From CAVYVZ01 sp963772065 (lineage in GTDB: Bacteria > Acidobacteriota > Vicinamibacteria > Vicinamibacterales > UBA2999), in contig CAVYVZ010000006.1 in the NCBI GenBank assembly GCA_963772065.1, forward strand, positions 1 through 64,000: a stretch of 64,000 nt of DNA, in the 5' to 3' direction. Every line of letters starts with the position of its first letter. Position 1 is the stretch's first letter. Both the position numbers and the translations under genes were made by a program. Below are positions 48,601 through 58,155 of this stretch, one piece after another. Under the pieces are notes generated by a model. The model did not search any database, was not told the origin of the DNA, and saw only the letters and a program-made list of their open reading frames with translations.

Positions 48601-49665
48601 TCACCCGCGTCGCTTGCGCATCTGAACTTCGCGGCCGCCGTCGGCGAACGACACTTCGTCCATCAGGTGGTTGATCAGATAGACGCCGCGTCCGCTCGGT
48701 TTGAGCATGTTTTCCGGAGCGAGCGGATCGGGCACGACGCCCGGATCGAAGCCCGTCCCCGGATCGCGAACGACGATGACGACCTCGCCGCGATCGTCGA
48801 TCGTCACGCAGCACTGCAGCTGCTTCGTCGGGTCGCCGCAGCAGCCGTGACGAATGGCGTTGGCGAGCGCTTCTTCGAGCGCGAGCTCGACGCGCATCAT
48901 GTCGTTCTCCGGCCAGTGCTTTTCGGCGAGCATCTGCATGACGCCGGCCGAGATCGTGGGAATCTGCGACGGGTCGGCCGGAATCGTCATGTTGAACTGA
49001 CACGCCGAACAGTACGGGATGAGGGCCGACAGCCGGCCGACGTTGGTCAGCGCGGATCGCAGCTGCGCGATCAGCTTCTCCTGCGCCTCCTCCGCGTGGT
49101 CGCGCGCGGCGAGCGCCTGTTTCAGCTCGATGAGGCTCCCCCGCAGCTCGATTTGCGCCTCGGCCTGACGCTTCAGCGCCTGCAGCGCTTCCTTTTGCTG
49201 CGCGGTCAGCGTGCGCGGCACGCGATCGACGATGCACAGCGTGCCGAGGGCGTGACCGTCGTGGGTCACGAGCGGTGCGCCCGCGTAGAAGCGGATGTGC
49301 GGGTGGCCCGCCACCATCGGATTGTCGCGGAACTCGCCGTCCTCCAATGCGTCGGGCACGACGAACAGGCCCTTCTGCCGGATGGCGCGCGTGCAGAAGG
49401 AGATGCTCCGTGAGGTCTCGACGATGGACACTCCCACGCGGGCCTTGAACCACTGCCGATTCGCGTCGACGAGCGTGATGAACGCCATCGGCGTTTCGCA
49501 GATCTGAGATGCAAGAAGGGCGAGGTCATCGAACGCCCGCTCCGGGTCGGTGTCGAGGATTCGATATCGGCGCAGCGCCGCCAGACGCCGCGCTTCGTCG
49601 TCACCTATGACGGCTTGAAGAGGAGCGGAAGGAACGCCGCCAGATTGCGTCGCCATACCATCCAT
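48601..49665 (-). CDS. GAF-domain protein with anti-sigma-type ATPase domain
   Basis: Domain order: GAF (about 25-165, LRRYRILDTDPERAFDDLALLASQIC to LGTLCIVDRVPR), a coiled linker (about 170-215) and an RsbW-like HATPase_c_2 domain (about 235-350, VELALEEALANAIRHGCCGD, DPGTGFDP, GRGVYLINHLMDEV). RsbW-type kinases phosphorylate STAS antagonists; such a STAS gene lies at 53290 and could be the partner. No phosphatase domain is present. Its start overlaps the upstream esterase end by 61 bases, which is unusual, and no later start is apparent before the GAF domain. Confidence 0.85.
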   Translation of the reverse strand: MDGMATQSGGVPSAPLQAVIGDDEARRLAALRRYRILDTDPERAFDDLALLASQICETPMAFITLVDANRQWFKARVGVSIVETSRSISFCTRAIRQKGLFVVPDALEDGEFRDNPMVAGHPHIRFYAGAPLVTHDGHALGTLCIVDRVPRTLTAQQKEALQALKRQAEAQIELRGSLIELKQALAARDHAEEAQEKLIAQLRSALTNVGRLSALIPYCSACQFNMTIPADPSQIPTISAGVMQMLAEKHWPENDMMRVELALEEALANAIRHGCCGDPTKQLQCCVTIDDRGEVVIVVRDPGTGFDPGVVPDPLAPENMLKPSGRGVYLINHLMDEVSFADGGREVQMRKRRG

Positions 49666-50738
49666 GTGTGTCCTCCGCTCGTTTCAACAGGAGTGTGGGG
49701 GACCTGCTTCGCGGTGAGCCACCGCCAAACGGCGCGGTTGGTGTCGATCAGACGGTCGTCGGTCCCGCAGGCGATCCACAGGAGGCGCAGCCGTGCGCCG
49801 GCCTTCGCGTCGAGGCCCGGAAAGACCGCATCGAGGTTGTCGTCGAGGCCGCCCGTGCTGAATGCGCCGATCCACGCGAAGCGATCGAGCGCGTTGAGGC
49901 CGACGAACAGCGATTCGGCTCCGCCCATCGAGAGACCGGCAATCGCCCTGGCCGAACGATCCGTCATGACGCGGTACTGCTTCTCGACCGCGGGCATCAC
50001 CTCGGTGAACAGCGCGTCGCGAAATCTCTCGTAGCTCCGGCGCCGCAGCGCCGGATCGCGCATGCCGCTGCCGCCGGGAGAGACGAGCTCCGGCGCGCCG
50101 TAACCGAGCGGCATCACGAGCAGCATCGGCCGCGCCGTTCCGCGTGCGATGAGGTTGTCGAGGATCACGTGCGCCCGCCCCACCGCCGTCCAGGCGGTCG
50201 CGTCGTCGCTGAACCCGTGCAGCAGATACAACACCGGGTACGTCCGGCCGGCGTTGGCGTCGTACCCGGGCGGCGTGTAGACGAAGAAGTCGCGGTCGTC
50301 GCCCACCACGGCCGAGCGATAGAAGTGATGGTGAATCGCCCCGCGCGCCGCGTCGCCGACTTCCCAGGGCAGCGACGCCGGTCCCGGCACGTGCAGCAGG
50401 CTGGAGAGATTCAACAGGTTCGGCTTCGTGGCGGCGTTCAGCGGATCGATCATGCGGGCACCGTCCGCGATGAACGAGTAGCCATAGAGATCGGGTTCGA
50501 GTGGCGCGCTCGTGAGTGTCCAGACGCCCTGATCGTCCTTCTGCATCGGGCGCCGCTCGGCGCCTTCGAGCGCGAGCAGCACCTCGCGCGCGTTTGGCGC
50601 GGAGAAGCGGAAGGTCACGCTGCGATCCGGCCGTACTTCAGGCGAGATGAGCCGTGCGGGCGCGGGCGCCTGCGCGGCGATCTGAACTACGGCTGCTGCG
50701 GCGACGGCGAGAACGGAGAGACCACGCATCGGGCGCAT
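49605..50738 (-). CDS. Exported esterase (enterochelin esterase / esterase D-like)
   Basis: A signal peptide (MRGLSVLAVAAAAVVQIAAQA) is followed by an N-terminal immunoglobulin-like domain (about 25-110, VTFRFSAPNAREVLLALEG) and an alpha/beta hydrolase domain. The latter has YPVLYLLHGFSDDATAW, the nucleophile in AGLSMGGAES, and a C-terminal His in SGGHTWMVWR. This two-domain plan matches feruloyl/acetylxylan esterases and IroE/Fes-like enzymes; the substrate is uncertain. ATG 50738 is used, with ATG 50729 three codons later as an alternative. Confidence 0.82.
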   Translation of the reverse strand: MRPMRGLSVLAVAAAAVVQIAAQAPAPARLISPEVRPDRSVTFRFSAPNAREVLLALEGAERRPMQKDDQGVWTLTSAPLEPDLYGYSFIADGARMIDPLNAATKPNLLNLSSLLHVPGPASLPWEVGDAARGAIHHHFYRSAVVGDDRDFFVYTPPGYDANAGRTYPVLYLLHGFSDDATAWTAVGRAHVILDNLIARGTARPMLLVMPLGYGAPELVSPGGSGMRDPALRRRSYERFRDALFTEVMPAVEKQYRVMTDRSARAIAGLSMGGAESLFVGLNALDRFAWIGAFSTGGLDDNLDAVFPGLDAKAGARLRLLWIACGTDDRLIDTNRAVWRWLTAKQVPHTPVETSGGHTWMVWRRNLAAFLPLLFKPS

Positions 50739-50893
50739 TGTGCCGCAAAAGTGTGCCGCAAGACGACCTATTCCCGTACTCGGCAGGCTTATCGCAATGG
50801 AAAACGGCGACGCGGGCCTACCGGCGCCAGAGGCACGAGAACTGTGATTCATGCGACGGTTCTGTCCGTGAACCGTCCCGAGCAGGAGGAAGC

Positions 50894-51692
50894 GTGACCA
50901 AATCGATCTGTGCGGTTCTGACGATCAGCATGATGGCATCGGCGTGTGGCAGCAGCGACACCACAGAGGTGTCGGCGGCGGCGGCGCCCGCGGCCGAAGC
51001 GCCGGCGGCTGCGCCCGCCGCCGTTCCCGACGAAACGCCTGCGCCTCGCCCGACCAAAGGCGAGTCGCGGCCGCGTCCCTTCACCCGTCCGGCGGAAGCA
51101 CGGCACGAGCGGGCTGAGATGACTGCCGCCGCTCCGCGTTCCGCCGCGGCGCGGGCGGTCCCCGAGTATCGCGAGTTCACGCTGCCGACGGGGACGACCC
51201 TGCCGCTCGAGCTGAAATCGGCGGTCGCGTCCGATGTGAGTGAAGTGGAAGACACCGTCCGGGCCACGCTGCGCCAGCCGGTCACGATCGACGGCCACCA
51301 GGTGCTGCCCGCGGGCACCGAGCTGGCGGGCACCGTCATCCACGCGGAACGGGCGGGCCGGGTCAAGGGACGCGCACGCGTGGCGATTCAGTTCACCAGC
51401 GTGCGGTACGACGGCGAGCGTCTGCCGGTCCAGACGGAGCCGATCGAGCAGCTGGCCGAAGCAACCAAAGGTGAGGACGCCACCAAGGTTGGCGTCGGCG
51501 CAGGCGCGGGCGCGGTGATCGGCGGACTGCTTGGCGGCAAAGGGGGCGCACTGAAGGGCGCCGCGATCGGTGGCGCCGCGGGCACGGGCGCCGTGATGGC
51601 GACCCGCGGCAAAGAAGTGCGCCTCGAGCCCGGCACCGAACTGCCGACCACACTGACGGCCCCCCTGTCAGGTACGGGTACGTCAGAACTAA
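50894..51692 (+). CDS. Glycine-zipper lipoprotein of unknown function (frame break near the end)
   Basis: GTG 50894 follows a strong AGGAGG. The signal sequence ends MASACGSS, a lipobox with Cys about residue 18. An Ala/Pro-rich linker (about 25-75) precedes a beta domain (EYREFTLPTGTTLPLELKSAVASDVSEVEDTVRATL to GRARVAIQFTSVRYDGERLPVQ). A glycine-zipper segment (GVGAGAGAVIGGLLGGKGGALKGAAIGGAAG) and LEPGTELPTTLTAPL follow. As read it runs on to 51904 antisense to the lyase gene. A one-base slip at about 51662-51672 gives VRVRQN and a stop at 51690-51692. The latter is more plausible and I use it. The glycine zipper suggests membrane association. Confidence 0.7.
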
Positions 51693-51722
51693 CCCACCGC
51701 CGCCTGTTTTTGTTTCTGTTCA

Positions 51723-51760
51723 GAGTACCGGTTCAGAGTTGCGATTCTGAACCGGTACTC
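51723..51760. terminator. 15-bp perfect hairpin between convergent genes
   Basis: GAGTACCGGTTCAGA (51723-51737) pairs with TCTGAACCGGTACTC (51746-51760) around an eight-base loop. Related TTCTGTTCAG and CTGAACAGAA words flank it (51714-51723, 51773-51782), so a longer imperfect stem is possible. It lies between the lipoprotein and the lyase gene. A TTTTTGTTT tract sits just to the left. Confidence 0.7.
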
Positions 51761-51789
51761 CGAACAGGTAATCTGAACAGAACGTACGC

Positions 51790-53187
51790 TTACCGCCGGC
51801 CGTGGATCACCCGGAGGATATCGCCGGGCGTCAGGAGCTCCGCGACGACAGGATCGGATGACACTTCATCCGCCCCACGATCCGGTGCCCCTGCGCGCGG
51901 TTGACCGTCGTGATCCACCGTTACCGCCGCATACTCACCGACGCCGCTGTCGATCGCGGGGCTTCCGGCCTGCGGACGGAATACGCCGTTGGCCTTCGGC
52001 TCCAGCAAGGGGTTCACTTCATCGTAGGTCCCCGGCGGCATCGCACCGGCGCCGGCCGTCTCCCAGATGATGTTTCCTTCCCACACGCCGCCCGTGTACG
52101 GTCCGCTCAAGCTGGACGCCGCGCCACCGCCCTGGATGATGTTGTTCGCGAAGACGGTGTTCGTAGCGCCCAGGCCACTCGTCCGCCCCGTCTGAAAGTA
52201 GTTGCGCGCGCTGTTCACCAGGGTGTTGAACGTAATCACCACATCATCCGGCCTGTCGTGCGTCGTCAGCGCCGCGCCGTCCGCAACCTCGCCGGCGCCG
52301 TTGCCGATGTTGATGCCAGTCGTGGCCTCGAGGTAGTTGCTGAAGATCTCATGCCGGTCGCCGAAAATCCGCATGCCCGCCGAATTGCGGAAGTAGTTGC
52401 CATAGACGACGCAGTCGTTGCCGTGGCGGAGCGTCAGCTCGCCTCCGGGTGAATCGAGGATCGTGTTGTACCGGTAGATATTCGCGCTCGACTTGTTCGA
52501 GATGAGCTCGTTTTCACCGGTACACCGGACGAACAGATTGTGCTCGATGAGCCCATAGCCGTTCGAGAGGCTCAGGCCGCTCAGACCGAAGCGGATGGTT
52601 TCCGCGCCGTTGCCGCCCGGGCTCGTGAAGTCGTGGAAGTAGTTGTGATGGATCCATACGTATTGCGCGATCTGACTGCCCGAGCCGCGCACATCGATCA
52701 TGTTGCCGAGCGTGCTCTTGTTGCGGAACTCGTTGCGGTCGACCTGTGCGAAATGGCCGGCGACCACCAGATACGCGCCGTCACCTGTCGTTTCGAAAAA
52801 GTTCTGGGTGAAGCGGATGTGAGTTGCGCCCGATCGAATCTGATTGCGGCCGGACAGATGCGTGAACCGGAATCCTCGAATCTCGACGTAGGCGGCGGGG
52901 CTGACCACGTTGAAGCCATGCGTGCCGGTGATCTCGACGCCGCCGATCGTCTTGGCGACGATGCGGATCGGCGCGTCCCCGGTGCCCTGACGGTTGACGG
53001 TAATCGAGCCGCTCGTCGTATACACACCGTTGTGGACGACGATCGTGTCGCCGGCGACTGCACCGTCGATGGCTGCCTGAAGGTCCGGGATTGAGCTGAC
53101 TTCATAGGTCGCGGCGGACGCCGTCGCCGCGCACAAGAGCATGGCCGCGACGACTGATGAGCGGAAGACACTCGCAATTTCGTTCAT
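51790..53187 (-). CDS. Exported right-handed beta-helix protein, PL6-like polysaccharide lyase
   Basis: A signal peptide (about 1-25) precedes a parallel beta-helix of about 420 residues. VSSIPDLQAAIDGAVAGDTIVVHNGVYTTSGSITV and NIYRYNTILDSPGGELTLRHGNDCVVYGNYFRNS match the chondroitinase-B/alginate lyase (PL6) family. The last of these contains the conserved Lys/Arg-rich catalytic region of that family, here with R-H-G-N. The C-terminus has the common tail DHDGQPRAGAPDRGADE. It probably degrades a uronic-acid polysaccharide, but no companion sugar genes are present. TAGCAT lies 7 bases before ATG 53187. Confidence 0.8.
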   Translation of the reverse strand: MNEIASVFRSSVVAAMLLCAATASAATYEVSSIPDLQAAIDGAVAGDTIVVHNGVYTTSGSITVNRQGTGDAPIRIVAKTIGGVEITGTHGFNVVSPAAYVEIRGFRFTHLSGRNQIRSGATHIRFTQNFFETTGDGAYLVVAGHFAQVDRNEFRNKSTLGNMIDVRGSGSQIAQYVWIHHNYFHDFTSPGGNGAETIRFGLSGLSLSNGYGLIEHNLFVRCTGENELISNKSSANIYRYNTILDSPGGELTLRHGNDCVVYGNYFRNSAGMRIFGDRHEIFSNYLEATTGINIGNGAGEVADGAALTTHDRPDDVVITFNTLVNSARNYFQTGRTSGLGATNTVFANNIIQGGGAASSLSGPYTGGVWEGNIIWETAGAGAMPPGTYDEVNPLLEPKANGVFRPQAGSPAIDSGVGEYAAVTVDHDGQPRAGAPDRGADEVSSDPVVAELLTPGDILRVIHGRR

Positions 53188-53194
53188 GCAGTCG

Positions 53195-53200
53195 ATGCTA
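53195..53200 (-). promoter_or_regulatory. -10-like hexamer TAGCAT of the lyase gene
   Basis: Minus-strand TAGCAT ends 7 bases before ATG 53187, again predicting little or no leader. Confidence 0.4.
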
Positions 53201-53275
53201 CCGCGCGATCCCTCCGTCGAGCTTTCGCGTGGAGCCGTTACCTGCCGTTACGAAGCAGCAAACACCGCTTCGCGC

Positions 53276-53281
53276 TACAAT
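53276..53281 (+). promoter_or_regulatory. -10-like hexamer TACAAT of the STAS gene
   Basis: TACAAT ends 8 bases before ATG 53290. No Shine-Dalgarno is present. Confidence 0.45.
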
Positions 53282-53289
53282 CCGCGCCG

Positions 53290-53655
53290 ATGGCCGCGCA
53301 GCTCAAGATTACGGAACGTCGTACGGGCGGTGTGATGGTGCTCGATCTCGACGGCCGGCTCGAGATAGGCGACGGCGACATCGAATTCGCGGCATGCATG
53401 GACGAGCTGATCCGCGCGGGCGAACGAAAGTTCGTGGTCAACCTGCGCGACGTCGTCCACATCGACAGCGGCGGGATCGGGGTCCTGGTGTCGAAGCAGG
53501 CAAGCCTGCGGAAGCGAGGCGGCGACCTTCGGCTCGCCGAACTGCCAGACAGCACACACCGGGCGCTGGCGGTCACGCGCCTCCTCACTGTTCTCGACAC
53601 GTTCCAGTCGGAATCCGAGGCGGTCGCCAGCTTCGGCTCCGGCGCCGCCGGCTGA
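53290..53655 (+). CDS. STAS-domain anti-anti-sigma factor
   Basis: A 121-residue stand-alone STAS domain with the signature VVNLRDVVHIDSGGIGVLVSKQASLRKRGGDL. The Ser in IDSGG is the usual phosphorylation site of SpoIIAA/RsbV proteins. When dephosphorylated such proteins bind an anti-sigma kinase. The GAF-ATPase at 48601 is a candidate partner about 4 kb away, though the genes are not adjacent. Confidence 0.9.
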   Translation: MAAQLKITERRTGGVMVLDLDGRLEIGDGDIEFAACMDELIRAGERKFVVNLRDVVHIDSGGIGVLVSKQASLRKRGGDLRLAELPDSTHRALAVTRLLTVLDTFQSESEAVASFGSGAAG

Positions 53656-53698
53656 TTCGAGCCCGAAGCCGTAGCTGCCTGTCGGCCCCGTTTGACGC

Positions 53699-55006
53699 AT
53701 GCGCACCGTTCTTCCATTGCTGATCGCGGCCGTTAGCGCCGCCCAGTCTCCATACCGTGAGCCCGCGCGCGAACTGCTCCGCGAGCTCGTCGAGATCAAC
53801 ACCAGCGAGAAGTTTGGCACGCAGGCGGCGGCGGAGGCCGTGGCCGCGCGGCTGCGCAGCGCTGGATTCGTGGCCACTGACGTGCAGGTCGTCGGACCGC
53901 GAGCGCATCGAAGCAACGTCGTGGCGCGGCTTCGGGGGTCTGGTGCCGCACGCCCCATCCTGTTCCTCGCGCATCTCGACGTCGTCGACGCCCGCAAGGA
54001 AGACTGGTCGGAGGGCCTGGATCCGTTCAGGCTGACCGAGCGCGCGGGCTTCCTCTACGGGCGCGGCACGACGGACATCAAGCAGGAAGCCGCCGTGCTC
54101 ATCACGACGCTCATCCGGCTCAAGCAAGAGCGGTTCACGCCGAACCGCGACATCATCGTGGCGCTGACGGCCGATGAAGAGGTCGGCGGCGCCGAGGGCA
54201 TCGGCTGGCTGCTGCGCGAGCAGCGCCCGCTGATCGACGCAGCGTACACGCTCAATTCGGACGCCGGGAGCGGCCAGATCGAAAACGGGAAGCGGCTTCG
54301 CTACACCGTGCAGACGAGCGAAAAGGCCTCGGTGACCTTTCGACTGGAGGTCAATGACCGCGGCGGGCACAGCGCCCAGCCGACGAAAGAGAACGCGATC
54401 TACCGGCTCGCGGCCGCGCTGACGCGCATCTCGCAGCTGGAGTTCCCGATCAAGCTCAATGAAACCACACGGACATTTCTCGACCGCATGGCGCCGCCTG
54501 ATACTCGTTCGCGCGAGGACTCGCCCTTCTTCAACAGCGTGATGCGCACCACGTGCGTCGCCACGATGCTCGAGGCCGGCCATGCGGCGAACGCGCTGCC
54601 GCAGCGGGCACGAGCCTCCGTCAACTGTCGGATCCTCCCCGAGGATTCCCTCGAAGCGGTGATGACGGCCCTCGCCGGAGCCGTGGCGGATCCGCGCGTT
54701 TCGATCACGCCGCTGAACGAGATGCGCGCGAGCCCGGCGTCGCCGCTCGTTCCGGAGGTGCTCCAACCGGTCGAGCACCTTGTCGCCGAGATGTGGCCGG
54801 GGATTCCGGTTGTTCCCGTGATGGATCCCTGGGCAACCGATGGCGTGCATCTCCGCCGCGCGGGCATTCCCGTCTACGGCGTGCCGTCGGTGTTCACAGA
54901 GATCGATCCGGTTCGTTCACACGGCCAGAACGAACGCGTCGGCGTGCAGGATTTCTACGAGGGCCTCGAGTTCATGCACCGCCTGATGAAGGCACTGACG
55001 CGTTAG
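53699..55006 (+). CDS. M20/M25/M40-family zinc metallopeptidase, exported
   Basis: The 435-residue protein has a short hydrophobic N-terminus (MRTVLPLLIAAVSAAQ). Its metal-site motifs are LAHLDVVDA (His, Asp), GRGTTDIKQ (bridging Asp) and LTADEEVGG (catalytic Glu and ligand). A dimerisation domain (NDRGGHSAQPTKENAIYRLAAAL) and C-terminal His follow. M20 enzymes of this type act as carboxypeptidases, dipeptidases or acylases. Its stop codon TAG is part of the TAGACT hexamer in front of the next gene. Confidence 0.9.
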   Translation: MRTVLPLLIAAVSAAQSPYREPARELLRELVEINTSEKFGTQAAAEAVAARLRSAGFVATDVQVVGPRAHRSNVVARLRGSGAARPILFLAHLDVVDARKEDWSEGLDPFRLTERAGFLYGRGTTDIKQEAAVLITTLIRLKQERFTPNRDIIVALTADEEVGGAEGIGWLLREQRPLIDAAYTLNSDAGSGQIENGKRLRYTVQTSEKASVTFRLEVNDRGGHSAQPTKENAIYRLAAALTRISQLEFPIKLNETTRTFLDRMAPPDTRSREDSPFFNSVMRTTCVATMLEAGHAANALPQRARASVNCRILPEDSLEAVMTALAGAVADPRVSITPLNEMRASPASPLVPEVLQPVEHLVAEMWPGIPVVPVMDPWATDGVHLRRAGIPVYGVPSVFTEIDPVRSHGQNERVGVQDFYEGLEFMHRLMKALTR

Positions 55007-55009
55007 ACT
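55004..55009 (+). promoter_or_regulatory. -10-like hexamer TAGACT overlapping the peptidase stop
   Basis: TAGACT begins with the TAG stop of the M20 gene and ends 6 bases before GTG 55016 of the kinase gene. Confidence 0.4.
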
Positions 55010-55015
55010 TTCGCT

Positions 55016-57648
55016 GTGTTGTCCAGGGAAGCGGTGCTGAACCATTACCGTGTGCTGCGCCCGCTTGGCGCCGGCGGCATGGGCGAGGTCTACGAGGCGG
55101 AGGACACGCGGCTGAAGCGCCTCGTGGCATTGAAGGTTCTCCCAGAGCGGATCGCGTCCGATCCAGACCGCCGAGCGCGATTCGAGCGAGAGGCGCAGGC
55201 CGTCGCGGCACTCAATCATCCGAACATCGTCACGATCCATTCAGTCGAGGAATCCGATGGCATAAGGTTCCTGACGATGGAGATCGTCGATGGCCGAACA
55301 ATCGACCAGCACGTGCCGTCGACGGGGCTGCCGCTGCCTGCGCTGCTGAAGTATGCCGTCCCCCTCGTGGACGCCGTGTGCGCTGCGCACGACCGGCAGA
55401 TCGTCCACCGCGATTTGAAGCCATCGAACGTGATGGTCACGCGCGACGGTCGCGTGAAAGTGCTCGACTTCGGTCTCGCGAAACTCGAGGCTCCCGCGGT
55501 TGCGGACGTGACCGCCCCGACGATGACCGCCACGCCGGCGACGTCGATAGGACAGATCGTCGGCACGGTTGCCTACATGTCGCCGGAGCAGGCTGAAGGA
55601 CGGCCGGTCGATCACCGGACCGATATCTTTTCGCTCGGGATACTCCTGTACGAGATGGCTACCGGAGTGCGCCCCTTCCGAGGCGATACGAGCATCTCGG
55701 TCTTGTCATCGATCATCAAGGACGTACCGGAGCCGATCACGAAGATTCGGCCCGGCGTGTCGCGCGATCTGGAACGCACCATCGATCACTGCCTCGCGAA
55801 GAATCCCGAACGACGCGTGCAGTCGGCACGGGACCTGCGCAACCTCCTGGAAGGCCTCGCGCCGCCGGCCGCAGCCGCTGGAACCTCTCGGTGGTCAACG
55901 CGCGCCATCCTTGCGATGTCGCTGGGAGTGATCGCGATCGCAGCCGCGGCGTACATGATTGCGGGCCGCCAGTTGCGGGAAGACGCCGCGGAGCCACTGC
56001 GGCCCACGTTCACGCGGCTGACGTTCGAGCGCGGTATCGAAACGTCTCCGAGCCTTTCGCCTGACGGCAGCGAAGTCGTCTATGCCGAGGCCTCCGCCGC
56101 GGGCCCCTCCGACATCTACATCAGGAGCATTGGAACCGACACCGCGGTGAACCTCACGAAGGATTCCCCGTCCGCTGATACGTCGCCGGCGTTTTCGCCG
56201 GACGGCTTGAGCATCGCGTTCAGCTCGGATCGAGACAACAGCTCCGGCATTTTCATCATGGGTCGGCGAGGCGAATCTGTGCGCCGGCTGACGAACGGCG
56301 GCGCCGATCCGGTATGGATGCCGGACGGCCGCCACATCGTCTTCGCGACCGAAATGGGCAGCGAACCCGACGGCCGGCTTGCCCCAAGCGAGCTGTGGGA
56401 GGTGAACGTCGAGTCGGGCGAGCGCCGGCGGATCGCAGCCGCCGATGCGGTGCAGCCTCGTGTGTCGCCGGACGGCCGCTTCGTTGCGTTCTGGGCGCTG
56501 CCGCTGAACGCAGCGAGCACCGCGTTCGTCGGCGCAAACCGCGATATCTGGGTTCAGCCGTTGGCCGGAGGTCCGCGGACGCGGATTACCACGGGCGAGT
56601 CGGTCGACTGGAGTCCTGCGTGGTCGCACGACGGGCGGCAGCTCTATTTCTCGAGCGACCGGGGCGGAAGCGTCAACATCTGGCGCGTGGCGATCGATTC
56701 CGCCACTGGAACGCCGGCGGGCGAGCCGGTTGCCATGGCGATGCCGGCGGAGTACGCCGCCTTCGCGAACGTCGGACGCGACGGCGCGGTTGTCTATGCC
56801 GCGCTGGCGTTCAGCACTCACGTGCGGTCGATCGGATTCGATCCCGCGATCGGGGCCGTCAGAGGTGTGCCCGTCGACGTCCTGACTGGGCAGCGCGCGT
56901 GGCTCCATCCGGATGTCTCACCCGATGGCCGCCTGATCACGCTTCGATCGATTCGCGCCCAGGAGGACGTGTGGATCGTCGGCGTGGATGGCTCCGGCTT
57001 GAAGGCGCTGACGCACGACGCCGCGCGCGATCGCGGGTCGCGCTGGGCGCCGGACGGGTCGTTGCTCTTCTACTCGTCGCGAAGCGGCGGTTATCAGTTC
57101 TGGACGATGCAGGCGGACGGCAGCGGAGCCCGGCAGTTGACACACGGCGACACCGTGCTGAACTACCCCTCCCCTCGCCCGATGGCCGCTGGGTCGGCGG
57201 TTCCAACCCCAGCACGGGCGAGCAGTTCATTTTCGACGCGCACGATTGGACGAGGCCGCCGGAGCGCCTGCCCTCTCCCCCGACGAAAAGTCCCACCTAT
57301 CTCCGCGACTGGTCGCCCGATGGGAAGCGAATTGCTGCCGCGGACACCTCGGATGTGCTGTGGGTGTTCACAATCTCGGACAAGTCGTGGCAGCGCGTCG
57401 GCACGGGCGGGCTTCCGCGCTGGCTGCCGGACGGGCGCCGTCTGCTCGCGCAGTCACAAGGGCGCCTGAGGCTCGTGGACACGATCACTGGAGACGCCCG
57501 AGACGTTTACGCGGAAACGGAGCGCGCGATCGGATCGCACGCGCTCGCGCCCGACGCTCGGCGGTTGTATTTCACCGCCTCGATCGTCGAATCGGATATC
57601 TGGCTGATGCGCTTCGACGCTCAGAACCGATCGAGATCCGAACGATAG
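55016..57648 (+). CDS. Ser/Thr protein kinase with TolB-like propeller sensor (one frame break)
   Basis: Same architecture as the kinase at 45955. The kinase domain ([13 protein letters not shown] at 18-30, Lys40, [28 protein letters not shown]) is followed by a membrane helix (about 301-320) and a propeller of PD40 blades ([53 protein letters not shown]). The frame breaks at 57171-57174, where one C is missing from [23 protein letters not shown]; the last 155 residues are in another frame. Start is GTG 55016, with TTG next to it as an alternative. Paralogous to the 45955 kinase but not adjacent. Confidence 0.9.
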
Positions 57649-57753
57649 AACGACACGGCCGAGTCGGCGAACCCTCTCGGCCGCGTATCCAGCTACAACT
57701 CGAGCGCTCACGGTACGGGCCATGCTGCTAGCGCAGGTGGAGGGTAACGAGCT

Positions 57754-57957
57754 ATGAACCGTGATGAGCTCGACGGGAAAGCCCAAGCGATAAAGGGCAA
57801 AGTCAAACAGGCCGCTGGTGATCTCACCGACGACGAAAAGTTGCGTGACGAGGGCGTCGTGGACGAGGCTCTCGGCAACGCTCAGGACGACCTCGGTCGC
57901 GCGCGCCGGAAGGTCGGCGAAACGATCGAAGACATCGGCAAAGGCATCAAGCGGTAG
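57754..57957 (+). CDS. CsbD-family stress protein
   Basis: A 67-residue charged helical protein with the CsbD pattern: MNRDELDGKAQAIKGKVKQ, AAGDLTDDEKLRDEG, LGNAQDDLGRARRKVGETI. CsbD genes are induced by general stress in many bacteria; molecular function is unknown. A purine-rich GGTGGAGGG lies upstream. The next gene, a DUF5670-type membrane peptide, is a frequent neighbour of CsbD. The gap 57649-57753 shows nothing else. Confidence 0.92.
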   Translation: MNRDELDGKAQAIKGKVKQAAGDLTDDEKLRDEGVVDEALGNAQDDLGRARRKVGETIEDIGKGIKR

Positions 57958-57984
57958 CTTGAGCACTCGCCAAGGAGGAGCGCA

Positions 57985-58138
57985 ATGCTGTACACACTAC
58001 GCGGTGATCCTGCTGATCGCGTGGTTGCTCGGAGTGGTTGGCACCTACACCATCGGCGCCTTCGTGCACGTGCTGCTCGTGATCGCACTCGTGCTGTTCG
58101 TGGTCGGACTGTTGAGCGGCCGTCGTACGGTCGTCTGA
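57985..58138 (+). CDS. DUF5670 / Lmo0937-type small membrane protein (frame break)
   Basis: The protein should read MLYT, then YAVILLIAWLLGVVGTYTIG and AFVHVLLVIALVLFVVGLLSGRR, a two-helix membrane peptide of about 50 residues. The sequence around 57994-57997 (TACACACTACG) puts the first four codons in a different frame from the rest. AAGGAGG precedes ATG 57985 at good spacing. It follows CsbD by 27 bases and is probably cotranscribed as a stress pair. Confidence 0.85.
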
Positions 58139-58155
58139 CGCGGGCCGGCCGTTTG

